DNA of 64,000 nt, taken from contig JAQGEQ010000254.1 of assembly GCA_034620365.1 (NCBI GenBank), positions 434,001-498,000 of the forward strand, given 5' to 3'. The notes under the pieces are model-generated. The model worked only from the letters and a program-made list of their open reading frames with translations. It had not been told where the DNA came from and did no database searches. This DNA comes from Pegea sp. RAD2-039. Its lineage: Eukaryota > Chordata > Thaliacea > Salpida > Salpidae. A program made the position numbers and the translations under genes. Shown here piece after piece: positions 49,520 to 61,935 of this stretch; positions within the stretch are counted from its first letter, which is position 1, and each line of letters begins with the position of its first letter.

Positions 49520-52500
49520 ATGAACTCTGATAAAAAAGATATTGAGAAGTTTATGAAAAAAGTTGAAAATATTGGTAAGAAAAACATTTTTTATTAACCT
49601 CATTGACATATGATGAAAATTAATTTAAACTTTTATTAAAAAAGATTTCAAAATTAGTTCTTGGAAATTTTCAACCAAAATCTTCTTAGTTCAATTAATC
49701 AAATAAATTAATTTTTTAATTGATAGAATCAATTATCAAAGGAATGACTTCTGATGATTTAGAAACTCAAAAGAAGTCTTTAGAAGAAGCAGATAAAACT
49801 TTACATAAACTTAATGAAAATAAAAATATTGGTTTTGATAAAACTGTAATAAACAAGAAAGCTTATGATAAGGTTCAACTTTATGTTTTGTTTTTAAAAG
49901 TTTTATGAAAGCTAGTGATGGATAAAAAGAGAAACTTTCCTAAAATCTTGTAACATTAGTTTTGTCGTAAAGAGTTTTATCTGTTTTATACAGATGTTAA
50001 GTTGCTAATCTCTTCTTCAGACAAACCATCATACAGACCCAGAAGTATTTATGAAAGCTCTGGAAAGTGATGCCAACAGAAGATCAGAAGAACGAAAAAA
50101 GAGACATAAAGAAGCTGAATCTTTCAAGTGTAAAGGGAACATTCTCTTCAAGGAATTAAAGTATACAGAAGCTCTTGAATGTTACAATGAAGCAATCAAT
50201 ATTGCGAAAGATATTGCTTCACTGTATACAAATAGAGCTTCAACTTATATAAAGCTCAAACAATTCGATGAAGCTGTAAAAGATTGTGATTTCGCTATCA
50301 TGGTAAACAACTTTTAGGTTTAAATGTTGGAATATTTTTTATAAACTTTTTAATGAAATAATTTTGATATTTTTTGGTATATTAAACAAATTACAACTAA
50401 AATATTTATCTTCTTTATATTTCTTTTTATATTCATTGAACTTTTATAAATTTTACAGATAGATGAAAATTGGATTAAATCATATTACTTGAAAGGAATG
50501 GCTTTGAAAAATCAGCATCAATTTACTGAAGCTAAATCTGAGTTCAAAAAAATTCTATCTTTTGATGCAAAGAAAGAAGAAATGGTTAAAGGTGACCTTA
50601 ATGTTTCCAAATTATTTTCTCCAATTTAATTAATTTTAAATATTTTATTTTAATTTCTAGGGTTACTAGAAGAATTAGAAAATAACGAAAGAGATTTCAA
50701 GTCCGAAGTACAAGCCAAAGATTGGATGAAGAAGAAGAATATGAAAGCAAACGAGATTTGTGAAGTGATTAAAAAACTGAGATCAAAAAATCTTGAAGGA
50801 AAGAGCAATGTAGAAAACATGATGTATTTTATTGGAGGTTTAAATGTTTTATCTACACTTTGTGTTGATGGTAAGTTGTTTTTTTTTGTTATTTAAATAT
50901 TTATATTTGAAATTTGTAACTCAAACTTTTAACTTGAAGAAAAATCAAGGACATTGTTTAGAATTCAAGAAGGATTTCAACTGATCACTAAAGATATTCA
51001 GTTGATTAAAGATTGTCTGACTGAAGATCCTAATGAGTTATCTATTGAGTTAATCAAATCATTTTTCTCACTTATATCAAATACATGTGAATCTTTACCA
51101 ACTAATTTCGAGTCTTATTTACAATCTGAAAACGTTCCTCAGGTTCATATTCTTCTTAAAACTTCTATCAAGTTAATTCTAATTTTATTACAGATTTTAG
51201 AATATCTTTTCCAACAAGACGATATCAAAGTGTCTTCTATTTTAATTGATTTATTTTATATTTATTCATTAGATGAATCTTACCGGAGTTTATTAGGGAA
51301 ATATTTAAACACCGCCAAGTAAATATGAAAGTTTAGAAAAAGTTCAACTTTAAACAACTACTTGTGTCGTTATACACTTATCTAAAATTTATTATTTTAT
51401 TTCTAGTGTTGTTTCATCTCTTTTAAGAGTTGACAAAATACAGAAGCATCACAAAGCTGTTTTTATTATTCATAATTTATTACTTGAATCAAGGTAAATA
51501 AATTTTATATTCTTTTATGATATTTATATTTTGCTGTTAATGAATGTTTTCAAAGATTAATTTGTCTGAGATACTTTTTATCTTTTAATTTTCTCTGTTT
51601 TTTAATTTAATTCAATCATGAAATTTATCTTATTTTCAAGCAATTAATTTCATTTTTACTATTTTTTTATGTATTTATATTATATTCTATCTTATATCCA
51701 AGAATTTATACTTTCAAATAGTCTTTAAAGTTCAAATGTTTCTTCTCCAAGCTTTTCTTTTTTCTAAGAATCCAACTTAAATCTTTTTTTTAATTAAAAT
51801 ATTTTCTTTTTTCAGCTTTCAGACAAAACTAAAAACTTCAAATAACACCAGACTGTTTGATAACTCTTTAAACGTACTTGTAAGTTTGCAAATTACTTCA
51901 TCAAATTATTAACTGATTTAAAAGAGTTAATATCTTGTTAGAAATATTTCCAAACTTTTGACATCGAAGTTCAGATGACTTTATTGAAATCATTCAAGAA
52001 GTTGTTCATATATTTGCGATTAGAAAACCTTTTAAGTCTTAACAAAGATCTTATGCAACATATTCGTGAAATACTGGTTTGTATATTTTCTATTCTAACA
52101 TCATTTAGTGTTTCTAGGATTAAAAAATTGATATTTCAGATAAAAACTCGAGCAGAAGAAGAAAAGAAAATAGTTGAATTACTCAGCATATGCCTTAGTC
52201 TTGTAAACTTAGAAGAAACGTTTGATGAATGGCTATTATCGCACTTGCAGAAGATTTTAGTTAATGATTTATGTGAAGATGTAAAACTGGTAAATGATTT
52301 TCTAATTATCAAAACTCTGATTGATATTAAATCTTTAAAGTTTACCATAAGCTGATATTTACTTGAAAACTTAAGAGTTTTTCTAAACGGGGAAATAAAT
52401 TTTAAAGACAAATCTTTAAACATATTTCTAAATACAAAATTATTTTCTATTTAGACGATGATTCGCATCTTTGCAAAAATTTTAAAACAATTTTCGAACT

Positions 52501-53134
52501 TCGCCAATAATTTAGAAGATCATATTTTAAAACAACTTTTCAACTTTGTCTTGGTAACTATTTAAATTGGATTTTTTACTTGAAACGAGTCAATCATCTA
52601 TCTGATAGATCAACAACAGCCAGTTGAGAGAGAGTTCTTTACTCATCCTCTGTTATGTTGCAAAAATATCTCCTGAACGTCTAGTTTTTATGTTAGAAGA
52701 AGATAAAGGTTTGTACTTAATCTTCAAGTCACTACAAGTTGATATCTCTTAAAAATCAGTTGAAATTGTACAGAATACAAACAAATAAATCAAATTTTAT
52801 CATTTGCTTGTGACTCAACCCAAAACCACCTTGTACTACTTTTTGGTTACTTATGTAAGCAGCCAAAATTGATTGAACCACTGGTCCACAATGATGAAAC
52901 TTGCCAAGCATTTGTCCGTCGACTATTGGTCCTGTGCCGAGATTTTAAACTGGTCGGCCAAAGAGAGAATTGTGCAATTACTATTGGCAAAGTGGCCGCA
53001 ATTAGTCCAAGGTATCTTTGTTTACGAGTCAGTTTTATTTGGATCATTATTTAATCTACTTTTTCAGATTTCTGCATCATTTAAGAGCTAATGATGGAAT
53101 CAATATACTTTCAAAAGAGTGTCACAATATTTGA
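49520..53134 (+). CDS. TTC12: TTC12, TPR and armadillo-like axonemal dynein assembly factor
   Basis: TTC12 is a cytoplasmic factor for preassembly of axonemal dynein arms. Exon 1 (49520 to about 49574) encodes MNSDKKDIEKFMKKVENIG. Further exons give DLETQKKSLEEADKTLHKL (49727 on), then DPEVFMKALESDANRRSEER and three TPR-like repeats (FKCKGNILFKELKYTEALEC, ASLYTNRASTYIKLKQFDEA, IKSYYLKGMALKNQHQFTEA) up to about 50590. Helical exons with a RTLFRIQEGFQLIT segment follow near 50960, then several alpha-solenoid exons. The conserved end lies in two exons (QPKLIEPLVHNDETCQAF, RENCAITIGKVAAISPR, then FLHHLRANDGINILSKECHN), with stop at 53132-53134. The order and wording match TTC12 from end to end. 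Some middle exon edges (51350-52700) are approximate because that part is poorly conserved. Confidence 0.88.
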
Positions 53135-53916
53135 AAACTATTTCATGATTTCATATCGTAACAATTCATTTTATAAAATATTCGAAGTAGTCTTTAATAA
53201 AACTGTAGAAGCTTAGAACTTAACTGTGAAAATAAAAGTTAGTTTTGGTGAAACTATTTGATGGTAAATGTATCTTTTAAGTCTTAGCAAAAATTGTGAT
53301 TTCTTTGAAAAGTTATCATCAGCAAAGCATTCATCTGCAGTTTGATTTAAGAATATTTAAAACATCAAACGATCAGAAATTTAGGATTTATTTACAAAAC
53401 TTATAAAAACACTTTATTGAGTTCGTTTTGTAGTTCTTAAAGTTAAGAAATCTACAAATTAATTCTCAAAAAATTAACGATTCCAAAAAACAACTCTATC
53501 AAACAGAAACAGAGTTGTAATTCGCTTTATAATAATTTATAATTATTATTTTGTGAAATTCAAGTTAAATCAAGACAATAAAATTTATGCTTCAAAAACC
53601 ACTTCCTTCTTTTATTAGATTAAATCAATGTTCCAAACAATAATGACAGAAACAGAATAACTATTTGTTAGTTTTTTAAATATCACAAGGTTTTATGAAC
53701 CAAGTTGTTAGTTTCAAATTTTATTCCAACTTTTCTATGGTATTGTTTTTATTAGCTATTAAAAGTTAATATGCAACAGAGCATAGTCGGATAAATAATC
53801 TTTTATATTTTAGTATTAGAACAATTACTTTAAAATAAAACATTTAAAGAAATTTGAAGTTTAATTCAAATGTTGCAATTTGTTATTTAAAGTTAAGTTT
53901 AATCTTAGCCAGTAAA
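53135..53916. other. Convergent intergenic region
   Basis: AT-rich region holding the 3' UTRs of TTC12 (plus) and the next gene (minus). Nothing else recognised. Confidence 0.55.
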
Positions 53917-54999
53917 TTATTTTTTCAAACTCTTGAAACAATCATCTTTTAAAACAGCTTCTTCATTGTATAAAGCTTTATGGAGTAATGCCTGAATAGT
54001 AATCTTGGCTTGGCTTTTTTCTTTTCCGTTTAATGACTTCAATAGTGGCAGCATTTCTTTAATAAATGATTCATCTGAAGAATTTCAAATAATCAAATCT
54101 TGAAATAACAAATTTTAAACTGAAAAACCAACCTTCATCAAGTTTTTCAGATTTTTTATAAGTTGATTTTTTTGAGGCTTTCTTAGAGGTTATTTGACTT
54201 GAAGGATTAGAACTCGAATCAAAACTAGAATCGTGATCATCACTAACATAACTTGACGACCACAATGAAGACGAATAGAACGAGCTCGGAGTCTTCATAC
54301 TTTCTCTTCCGCTACAAATTTCGAATTCATTGCTTGCTTGAGAGCGCGCTCTTTTAGAAAGCAATTTGAAAATTAGAACTTTTCCAAATGACTGTCTTCA
54401 ACTGGCTTAAAACTTACTTGTCGTCACATTCTTCAGGTAGATCTTTAGAAGAAGCCAAGAAGCAAGCAGAATCTTTTTTATCGGAGCAAGAAGCATCTTG
54501 ATTAGATGAAGAAATCTGTTGAGTTTCAACTGTATAAAATACAAATAATTCATCATTATCATTATCCTCATCACTTTAAATATACTTGACAAACATCATA
54601 ATATAAACTCCTTAATTTGAATTAAACAGAAAATGAATGATTTGAAAATACTTCCAGATATAAAACTGATTTTAACGGTTACTCACTTGTTTGATCTTTG
54701 TCTTCAGATGAACTGGAAGATACTTTGAACATTTTCTTTTGGTTTGGAGAATATTGTTGGTCTTTAGGGTTTTGCAAAATCTGGTTATCTGTTGGATTAT
54801 CAGTCTATAGATAAGTGATTTGATTTGTTAAATTTCAAATTTATTAAAAACTTTAAGTTGTTGAAGCATTTAAAAGATGATCAAAACTTTAAAATTTACT
54901 TCTTTGAAGGATTGAAAAACCCTTTTGAGGGTCATGTAGGTTTCTACATCGATCTTCAAACTTACAAATACCTTTAAGGTAATAGACACAAATGGTCAT
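53917..54999 (-). CDS. Probable gene with N-terminal CCCH zinc finger, Ser-rich middle and BESS-like C-terminus
   Basis: The exon at 54999 to about 54922 starts with ATG and encodes a CCCH finger at the very N-terminus (MTICVYYLKGICKFEDRC, then RNLH; spacing C-x7-C-x5-C-x3-H), recalling the start of NUP42 and similar RNA-related proteins. The exon near 54808-54693 is Gln/Asn/Ser-rich (KKMFKVSSSSSEDKDQ). The exon near 54530-54419 is Ser/Asp-rich. The exon near 54365-54133 starts SKRARSQASNEFEIC and continues Ser- and Lys-rich. The last exon (about 54077-53917) encodes ESFIKEMLPLLKSLNGKEK and AKITIQALLHKALY, resembling a BESS protein-interaction motif, with stop at 53919-53917. Donors and acceptors are good for the last four exons. 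The join of the CCCH exon needs a weak GTTTTT donor, so it could belong to a separate transcript. Confidence 0.5.
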
Positions 55000-56209
55000 T
55001 TTTGAATTTGCCTAAAAATCAAGTAAATAAAAAGTCAATATTTTATAAAAGTTGTTTAGAGATAACAATATTCATGGATAAAAAATTGTTTAGATCTTAT
55101 TTTTAAGTTATCTAGAAACCTTTTATTCAGTATAATTATTTTACTATTTTTATATTGAAATAAAATAAACTATTTCTTTTATTAATAACTAATAGTAGGC
55201 TGCTAGAGCTATTTAATTTGACCAAAACAAAAGTAATTTTGATAATTTTATTGTTATATTATTCAAGTATATTTATTTAGAAAATATTTTCTAAATCAAT
55301 AAACAATCCGTTCAAATTAACAAAATTCAAAAGTAGAAACAAAACTTTCCAAAACTCAGAATAAAGAATAAAAATCAGTCAAGTAAATTTGTTTTAAAAT
55401 ACTTTTATAAAAAAGCAAATATTGCCACATTTATATTAAAGGTAAATAAATAATATTGATAATGAAAATTATAACTAAAAATATATAAAAATAAACTGCA
55501 AGAATAACATTCTGCTAGGTACATAGATAAATAACTAAACCTAAATATCTTTCAACTAGCCAGCAGCCTCATATTTTTATAAAAATACTTATCTGTAAAA
55601 TCTAACAAAATTCTATCTTAGGCACTACATACATAGTACTTCTGGAAATAGAAATGTGTTCAAAACTTGTAATATTCTTTTTTAAAGACTCGTTCTTTAT
55701 TATAAATACAACTTTTTTATTAATATTTTTGTAGAAAACTTTTTAAAATATATTTACTCAGAAAAATTTATTTTCAAATTTGAAAAACTCTACCAAATTA
55801 AAAAAAGCAATTTCTATCAAAAAACTATTAAAATAAATAAAAAGAAACAAATATTTCAAAGTATAAGCCCACCAACTGCTTAGTTGATACTTTAAATAAA
55901 TCTCTGAGTTTTACATTTATAAAATTTATATAGATAGTTTTAAACTAAAGTTTTTTTACTTCAATCAAAAGTTTTAAAACATATTTTACAATTTTTATTA
56001 ATGTAATAACAAAAAACATTACTGAAATAAAATCAATAAATATGACTTTCAAACTATTCATATACAAACACTACATACTACATCTATAAACATCTATAGA
56101 TTTACATCTCATCTATTAGAGCTTGAGGACCTTATAACCCTGAAAAATAGTTGATTGATGCAAATCTATTAGTAATTAAATAATTATATAAATAACTTCT
56201 CGCGTTTAA
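55000..56209. other. Intergenic AT-rich DNA
   Basis: No feature recognised. A GATTTTTAG acceptor-like site at about 55011 lies just upstream of the minus-strand CCCH start codon, so a non-coding 5' exon may be present. Confidence 0.5.
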
Positions 56210-56720
56210 AATAATAATAACAGGACTGTGTCTCGGATGAGGACATCCATGAGAGATGAACAGGGAGTGATGATACTTCAGATAAATCAAGACACAGCCT
56301 TTAGTTGATTTTTGAACTTTTTCTGTAGATGACACACAGATTAAATCATTTTTGTAGCAGAGAGTTTTGATCTAAAACCTCTTTGTGATCGAGAATATCA
56401 TTTTTCAGCTAATATTTGTGGAAGAGGAAGTAGTTCATGAACAAATGCTTCGTCTACAATGTTATGCGAATATATACCTTTATTGGTCCTGGCACCCTTT
56501 GTTTTTGTACAATATTTGCATCGTGCATGTTTTCCGAAACTTCTTTCCAAAATTTGATTAAAGTATCGTAGAGAAGAGACAGAAAGAAAGTTTTAAACTG
56601 ATTTATTAGGACAGATGGTAGACCGTCGCTACCAGGTGATTTTCTGCAACTTATTGTAGAAATGTTGATCTTATTCTGTTAAATTAGCTATAAGAGCTGA
56701 ATATTTTGTCACTCGCAGCC
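56210..56720 (-). mobile_element. Degenerate RTE-like LINE reverse transcriptase fragment
   Basis: Minus-strand frames give KSPGSDGLPSVLINQFKTFF, then YKNKGARTNKGIYSHNIVDE in another frame, then a KGCVL segment near 56290. These correspond in order to conserved reverse transcriptase blocks of RTE-type LINEs (the SPGxDGxP block, a YKNKG block and the GCVLxPxLF block). Frameshifts, a stop and missing segments make it dead. Confidence 0.55.
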
Positions 56721-57299
56721 ATACTATAAAGTTCTAATCATTTTTAAAGACTTGATCGAAGGTAAGAAGACAAAAACTATTTATACTCAGATTAATAAAA
56801 GTTAAATTTAAAACCAACTATTTAAGAATGAAATAAATATCAGCTACAACATAAACATGTTTAATATAAACAATTCAAAGCTCTTTTTGTCTACTCCAAT
56901 CTTGCTAAGAATACAATTTCAGATATGACATCATCATATATATAGTTTGATTTATGATGACAATTTACAAATGTAAGTTTTATGAATTTTTTTTTTAATT
57001 TTGAAAGTAACATGTTTCCAAAAATCTACAATTTCAGTTTGCTTTATTAGAAAATAACAGAATAAAAAGTATAAGGATATATACCTTCAGAGGAAGTTTT
57101 AGAACAGGGGATTTTTTTTGAGAAATTTAGTTTTTGTTTAGTAAATGAGTAAATATTTGGTTTTAAAATCTTTTAAATAATTATTTTTTTATATTTTTTG
57201 AATACTTATGTTGAAAAGAAAAGTTAAAAAGTTTTAATAACATTTTTTCTTCTGAAATATTAGGATATTTATATCAGTGTTAGAAACAACAGAAAGATC
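56721..57299. other. Intergenic AT-rich DNA
   Basis: No coding sequence, repeat or RNA gene recognised. Confidence 0.5.
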
Positions 57300-57923
57300 T
57301 GTTTGAAGTTTTCCTAGTGATGTTCCCGTAGAAAGGGGCCATTTATTGACCCTCTTTTCTTTTCGATTTTTGTATCAATGACATTACAGACTGTTCTTCA
57401 TCAATAAATGGTCCTTCAAATTCAATGCTCTTCACCTACTCTTCAATCTTATTTGGAATCTACCAATTTATAGATTTGGTTCAGACAACACAAGCTAGCT
57501 ACCGATGAACTACAAATGAACTTTCAAGCTCTAACCAAATATCAATTTACTTTATTACAATAAAATTACCCGATGTATAATCAGTAAATACGTCGGTGTC
57601 TTCACCTCTCACCACGTAACTTATCTACTTTGTTCAGAATTGGTTCATCTACTTCATATCAAATTTGGAATTCTTTCAAAGTTATGTTAAATATTTCAGG
57701 TACATATAGATTTAATTTCGAAATAGATAAACTTAACTTAATTTTCAGCTTGTATAAAAGGCTTGTGTTTTGGTTGAAGATTTATATTCACAGAATAAAT
57801 TTTAATCGAATGAATAATATTTCTAGTAAGCAGATGTCTCTCTTCGAAATTTTATATCAAACTCTTGAAATATCTTCCACAACGGCTAGAATAGGAGGAT
57901 TTTTGGCTCCTTTTATAATCTGA
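57300..57923 (+). pseudogene. Decayed coding remnants, end possibly SLC22-transporter-like
   Basis: 57310-57400 reads SDVPVERGPFIDPLFFSFFV, reminiscent of the VPQGSxLGPLLFxxF block of a LINE reverse transcriptase. The separate frame 57630-57923 ends EISSTTARIGGFLAPFI, which resembles the SSxxARIGGxxAPF segment of SLC22 organic-ion transporters. No other transporter segments are found and the surroundings contain stops. Both identifications rest on short matches. Confidence 0.3.
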
Positions 57924-60400
57924 CCTCAGGATTCTGTGAGATGGTTGCCAAATGTAATTTTTTAATTGAGTATATTTAGTTTTAATAACAGCGAGGTTGA
58001 TTAGAATTTCACGGAAATCAAAACAATCTGAGAAATTAATGACTTTGAACTTTGAAACGTCTTGACTTACAAAAAATAAACCAAAAAAAGTCTGAAAACA
58101 ATTTAAGTTAAAAACGGTTCAACTTTTTCTGTTCGCTAGATGGCGCTATAAACACAATATTTCTTCAACAAGACCGGATTGGAACCAACATATCAACAAC
58201 AGTCAATCACTCTCCTTCAAAACTCAAAATAATAATAAGTAAATACAAACAAGCAAATTAAAGAAGTATCTTTTCAAACTGAATTAATTGATTTTAGCAA
58301 TAAAATTAATTAAAACCAAAACTTGTCGAATTTCTTTATTTATAAAAAGGTTTACTTTTGACATAATTCGTTTTTGCAAAATAGATGTAACAATACAGAG
58401 CTTGAAAGTTTTCTCATAAAACTCGATAAAATAGTTCTACGAGCTAAAATTGCTAATCTTTCATTTTAGAATATAATTAAAAGTGAAACGTTTATTGCAA
58501 CATTGTTTAGTGTCATGTATTAGAATATAGGTAATGAATGTCAATTCAATTTACAAATCTCAAAATAGTCTGTAAGCTGTTAGAAAATATTCTTAACTAA
58601 ATGTTTTTGTAAATTGATGTTAAGATGAATAAGATTTATTAAAGATTTGAAAAATTCTAAAATATCTATTCAAGAATTTGATTAAGTGATTGTTTTGTCA
58701 AGTAAGTAGGTTGAAGATAAGCGCAAAGATTACTTTTATTTCATTCAATAATATTTCATTTTCAAAATTCTTTTTCTTTTATTCAGATGTTATATTAAAA
58801 GAAGTAGCGAGAATGTATTTGAAGTATTTTATTTGGTTGTGTAAAGCTTGATTTTAACAAACGAAAGTTTTGTGTCTAATTATTCATTATAGAAATTATA
58901 GAATTTGTAATTTTGCTTTCAAAACTAGGTGAAGTAAATTTTAATGATAATTTTCTTTTGTATTTTCTTTTTATTGCTGTTGGCTTTATTAGCAATAGTA
59001 TTTATTAACAACAAACAAGATTAAAAAACTTTCAAAAGTTAATCTACAAACGATAATAACTACGTAACAATATGAAATTTCAGCTTATTCTATTTGGATA
59101 AAACGTTTTCAGTTTGATTCAAAATTAAAATTTATAAAAGTGAAAATATAACTGAAAAAGATGCAATCATCACCTCATTACCAACTCTTCTATTGATCCA
59201 AATCTTCCTGAAAACCAAATTTGAAACTTATTGGTGTCTTTTAAAGATTAAAATATAAAAGATGCTACTGGTAGAAAAATTGAAGAAAATTTATAATAAT
59301 TAAATTAAGGAAATAATTATTGTCAAATTTGAATAAAATATTTGAAAAATTTGTTTATTTGTTATTCGTTGCTACAAATTTCTGTCGATTGTAAAAATTG
59401 TAAATAAATATTTAACAAAAGCTAACATAAAGTTGCTGTGTAAGATCATCATTAATATCAAACATTAGGTTTTATGCAAACAAACTGTTTTAATAAGAAG
59501 AAAGTCGTTAAGAAAGTAATATCAATTTTTTAGTCATACAATTATTTCAATGGAGTTTTGTTATTGAACGTCCAATGAATTTTTACTTGAAGCATTTTAG
59601 AATTTACCATTTGAAAATGGTTTCTAAAATTACCTAGCCAGACTTTATTGTAAGAAAACTTTTGATTAATTTAGAATATGTAGAAAATTTGTAAAAAGGC
59701 AGAACTGGTAAGATATAGAAGCTGTAATATCTGGAGTAAAAAATACCTAGAGTATTAAAGATGAAATTTCAACAAGAATTGGTTTAAGTGAAATTGTTTA
59801 ATGTTCAGAAAACTTTTTTGTATGGAACCTACTTTTAAAAGTTTACTTTTTTTGTAAATTTCATTATTAACATTCAGTAAAAAGTAGATCTTTAAAAAGA
59901 TCGCTTTTTTAATAAAAGTATAATAATTTTTTTATAAACTAAGCATCATTTTTATTGAAATTACTCAAGCTTTACACATAACTTTTCAAACTTGTTTTCA
60001 AGTACAAGATAAAAGTTGGTAAAGCTTCTTAGTTATCTCGATAAAAATTAAAACTCAGCTTTTGAATCAATTGAATCAATCATGTCATTAATTCAACAAC
60101 TTTAACTCTTATTAAAAGATCTCAAACCAAATACTGAAAGATTCAAGTTTTTTAATCAATAAATTTTACTTTTAAATGACACAAAGCATGCCTCAAAAAT
60201 AAATTTAATCTTTGAACATCAATAATCCACAAAATTGTCAAATCTCAACCTAAACTATCAGCTTCTAAATATTCTGATGTTTAAAAGTAATTAAAAATCT
60301 TTCACTTTTTCAACAGCTTCAAAACATTTGTAACTTCAAGAAAACTGGTTAAAATCGCGAATAAATAATAAAATGTAATTTGCTTGACTTAGCACCTTAA
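57924..60400. other. Intergenic AT-rich DNA
   Basis: No gene recognised. A CGCTAGATGGCGCTATAA sequence at about 58133 is notable but isolated. Confidence 0.5.
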
Positions 60401-60412
60401 CAAGTAAAAACA

Positions 60413-60475
60413 CCGCGGCGTGGAGGACCCGCTTCTCTAGTAGGCGCACCTTACATTAGGTGCAATAGAAGAGTT
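60413..60475. other. Small GC-rich patch with hairpin
   Basis: GC-rich against its surroundings (CACCGCGGCGTGGAGGACCC). It includes an inverted repeat GCACCT-TACATT-AGGTGC able to form a 6-bp stem with a 6-nt loop. It lies about 100 bp upstream of the possible gene at 60568; function unknown. Confidence 0.4.
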
Positions 60476-60567
60476 GATCAGTTTGTAGGATTTTTGGATA
60501 ATCATCAAAATAAATGAGATTTTTTTGAAAGTCTTTTAAAACTGAAGCTCTTTATTTATTTCGAGAA

Positions 60568-60907
60568 ATGAGAGATCAGAAAAATGAAAATATTAGCGAA
60601 TCATCAACAGTCGAGGAAGTCGGCGGCCATCAGTACCCCCAAAGTAAGTTGAGGAGTAATCTCAAAATCCGGGGCCTCAGAATCACTGTCAGTGTAGCGA
60701 TTGCAATAGATGAAATATTGACAAACTTTAGCAAGTACATGAGATCTGTAGAAGATTTGCAAAAATTAAACTCCGATTTTTATCAGTTGAAAGAAATAGA
60801 AAATTCGAAAACAGCTTCAAATGAAGTTTTTATCAACATGTCTTTAAAACACTTCAACTCTAATATTTCAGAAATTTCAAATCTTAAAGCTCACGGTATC
60901 TCTCCGA
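60568..60907 (+). CDS. Possible small gene with coiled-coil-like segment, unrecognised
   Basis: The frame starts [20 protein letters not shown] and continues to a stop at 60912. A strong donor (CAAA|GTAAGTTG at 60643) and an acceptor at about 60697 (GTGTAG|CG) would remove a 55-bp intron and keep the frame, joining to [20 protein letters not shown] and a charged helical stretch. A second donor (CCGAA|GTAAAC, 60908) could avoid the stop; the frame after the stop stays open for another 51 codons. No family recognised. Confidence 0.35.
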
Positions 60908-60912
60908 AGTAA

Positions 60913-61466
60913 ACTTCATTACTTTCATTTTCACAAAACTGTCCACTTAACATTGATTTGATAGTCTCAGAGATCAAGACATATTCTCGTTTGATTATAA
61001 ACTCGAATTTATCTGATGAAATCAATTTAACAAAGACAGAATTATGTCCTTTACAACCTCCATAAGTTTGTTCATCTCCTTGAAAATAATAAATAAAGTT
61101 TTAATTAAAATGATAAAATCTCATGAAACTTTGAATGAGTTTTATGTTGGTACTTGCTACAGACTTTATTTAAAAGTCACCAACATCAGTAAAGTTAGAT
61201 TAGTTGGTGTAAATACATCTTCTTTTTCTATCTTTATAAAGTAATTTAGTTTTTATTTATTTACCAATTTGTATTTAAAAAATATTCAATATTAAATAAA
61301 TATTTGTCATTGTGCAACTCATATAAGGAATAAGATTTTACAGTAAGATTAAGATGGTTAAAGATAAAGTTTAAGCAAGATCAAGTGAGAAGCTGTAGAA
61401 GTTGTTGCTTTAAAATATTAAGTTAAAAAAACTTTTGGAGGAAAAAAATAAGTTTTATTACAATAA
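60913..61466. other. Intergenic or possible continuation of the 60.6-kb gene
   Basis: Positions 60913-61064 stay open in the same frame as 60568-60912. 61044-61244 holds a 66-codon frame of ordinary AT-rich composition. Nothing more can be supported. Confidence 0.4.
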
Positions 61467-61935
61467 ATGTAGAGGAGGGTGCCTGAAAACAAAAATGATA
61501 TTATATATAATAATAAATGTTTTATAAAACTAGAATACATATATAGAAAGAAAAAGATGTCTTATTTTAGTAGTCCCTATACAATATAAGAATGAATAAT
61601 TAATAACGTCAAAAAGAGAAAAAGAAGCAGAGTTTAGAAATGAAAGTTGTGGCAACAGACAGCCTGATACAGCTGCGCCCAGCTGGCGTCTCAAGAGCTG
61701 GCAGAAGGACATTGAGTACAGTGACAAACTACCTAAAAGGCACCAACTCCAGCTTTAAATTTAGAGTTTTGCATCTCCTAGAAGCGTTGTAACTTTACCA
61801 GACTCACAGGGCCCTACTAAACAGGTTTTATATGGACTTTTCCTTGTCACTAACCTTTATCCACAAGAACCTGGAATGCCCTGCTTGGTAGGCAGGATGG
61901 TAACCGCACAAATGGACAGATGTGGAAATATAATT
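61467..61935 (-). mobile_element. tRNA-derived SINE copy 3 with LINE-derived 3' tail
   Basis: On the minus strand: a tRNA-like head (61870-61935) with GCGGTTACCATCCTGCC and box B-like CAGGTTCTTGTGGAT, and an anticodon-arm-like CCTGCCTACCAAGCAGG. The shared SINE core follows (TTTAAAGCTGGAGTTGGTGC, GCCAGCTGGGCGCAGCTG). The tail, 61650-61467, resembles the 3' end of the CR1/Jockey-type LINE at 35148-35345 (CAACTTTCATTTCTAAAC versus CAATTGTCATTTCTAAAC, ending CAGGCACCCTCCT). This is the most complete SINE copy, about 470 bp. Confidence 0.75.

Noticed and set aside
49520-53134. UNC45-type chaperone
   Set aside because: The TPR plus alpha-solenoid layout suggested it first, but sequence blocks before the TPRs and at the C-terminus match TTC12, and no UCS-domain text is present.
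58130-58150. TAGATGGCGCTA motif as a regulatory site
   Set aside because: A single occurrence with no gene next to it; such strings also occur in invertebrate repeats.
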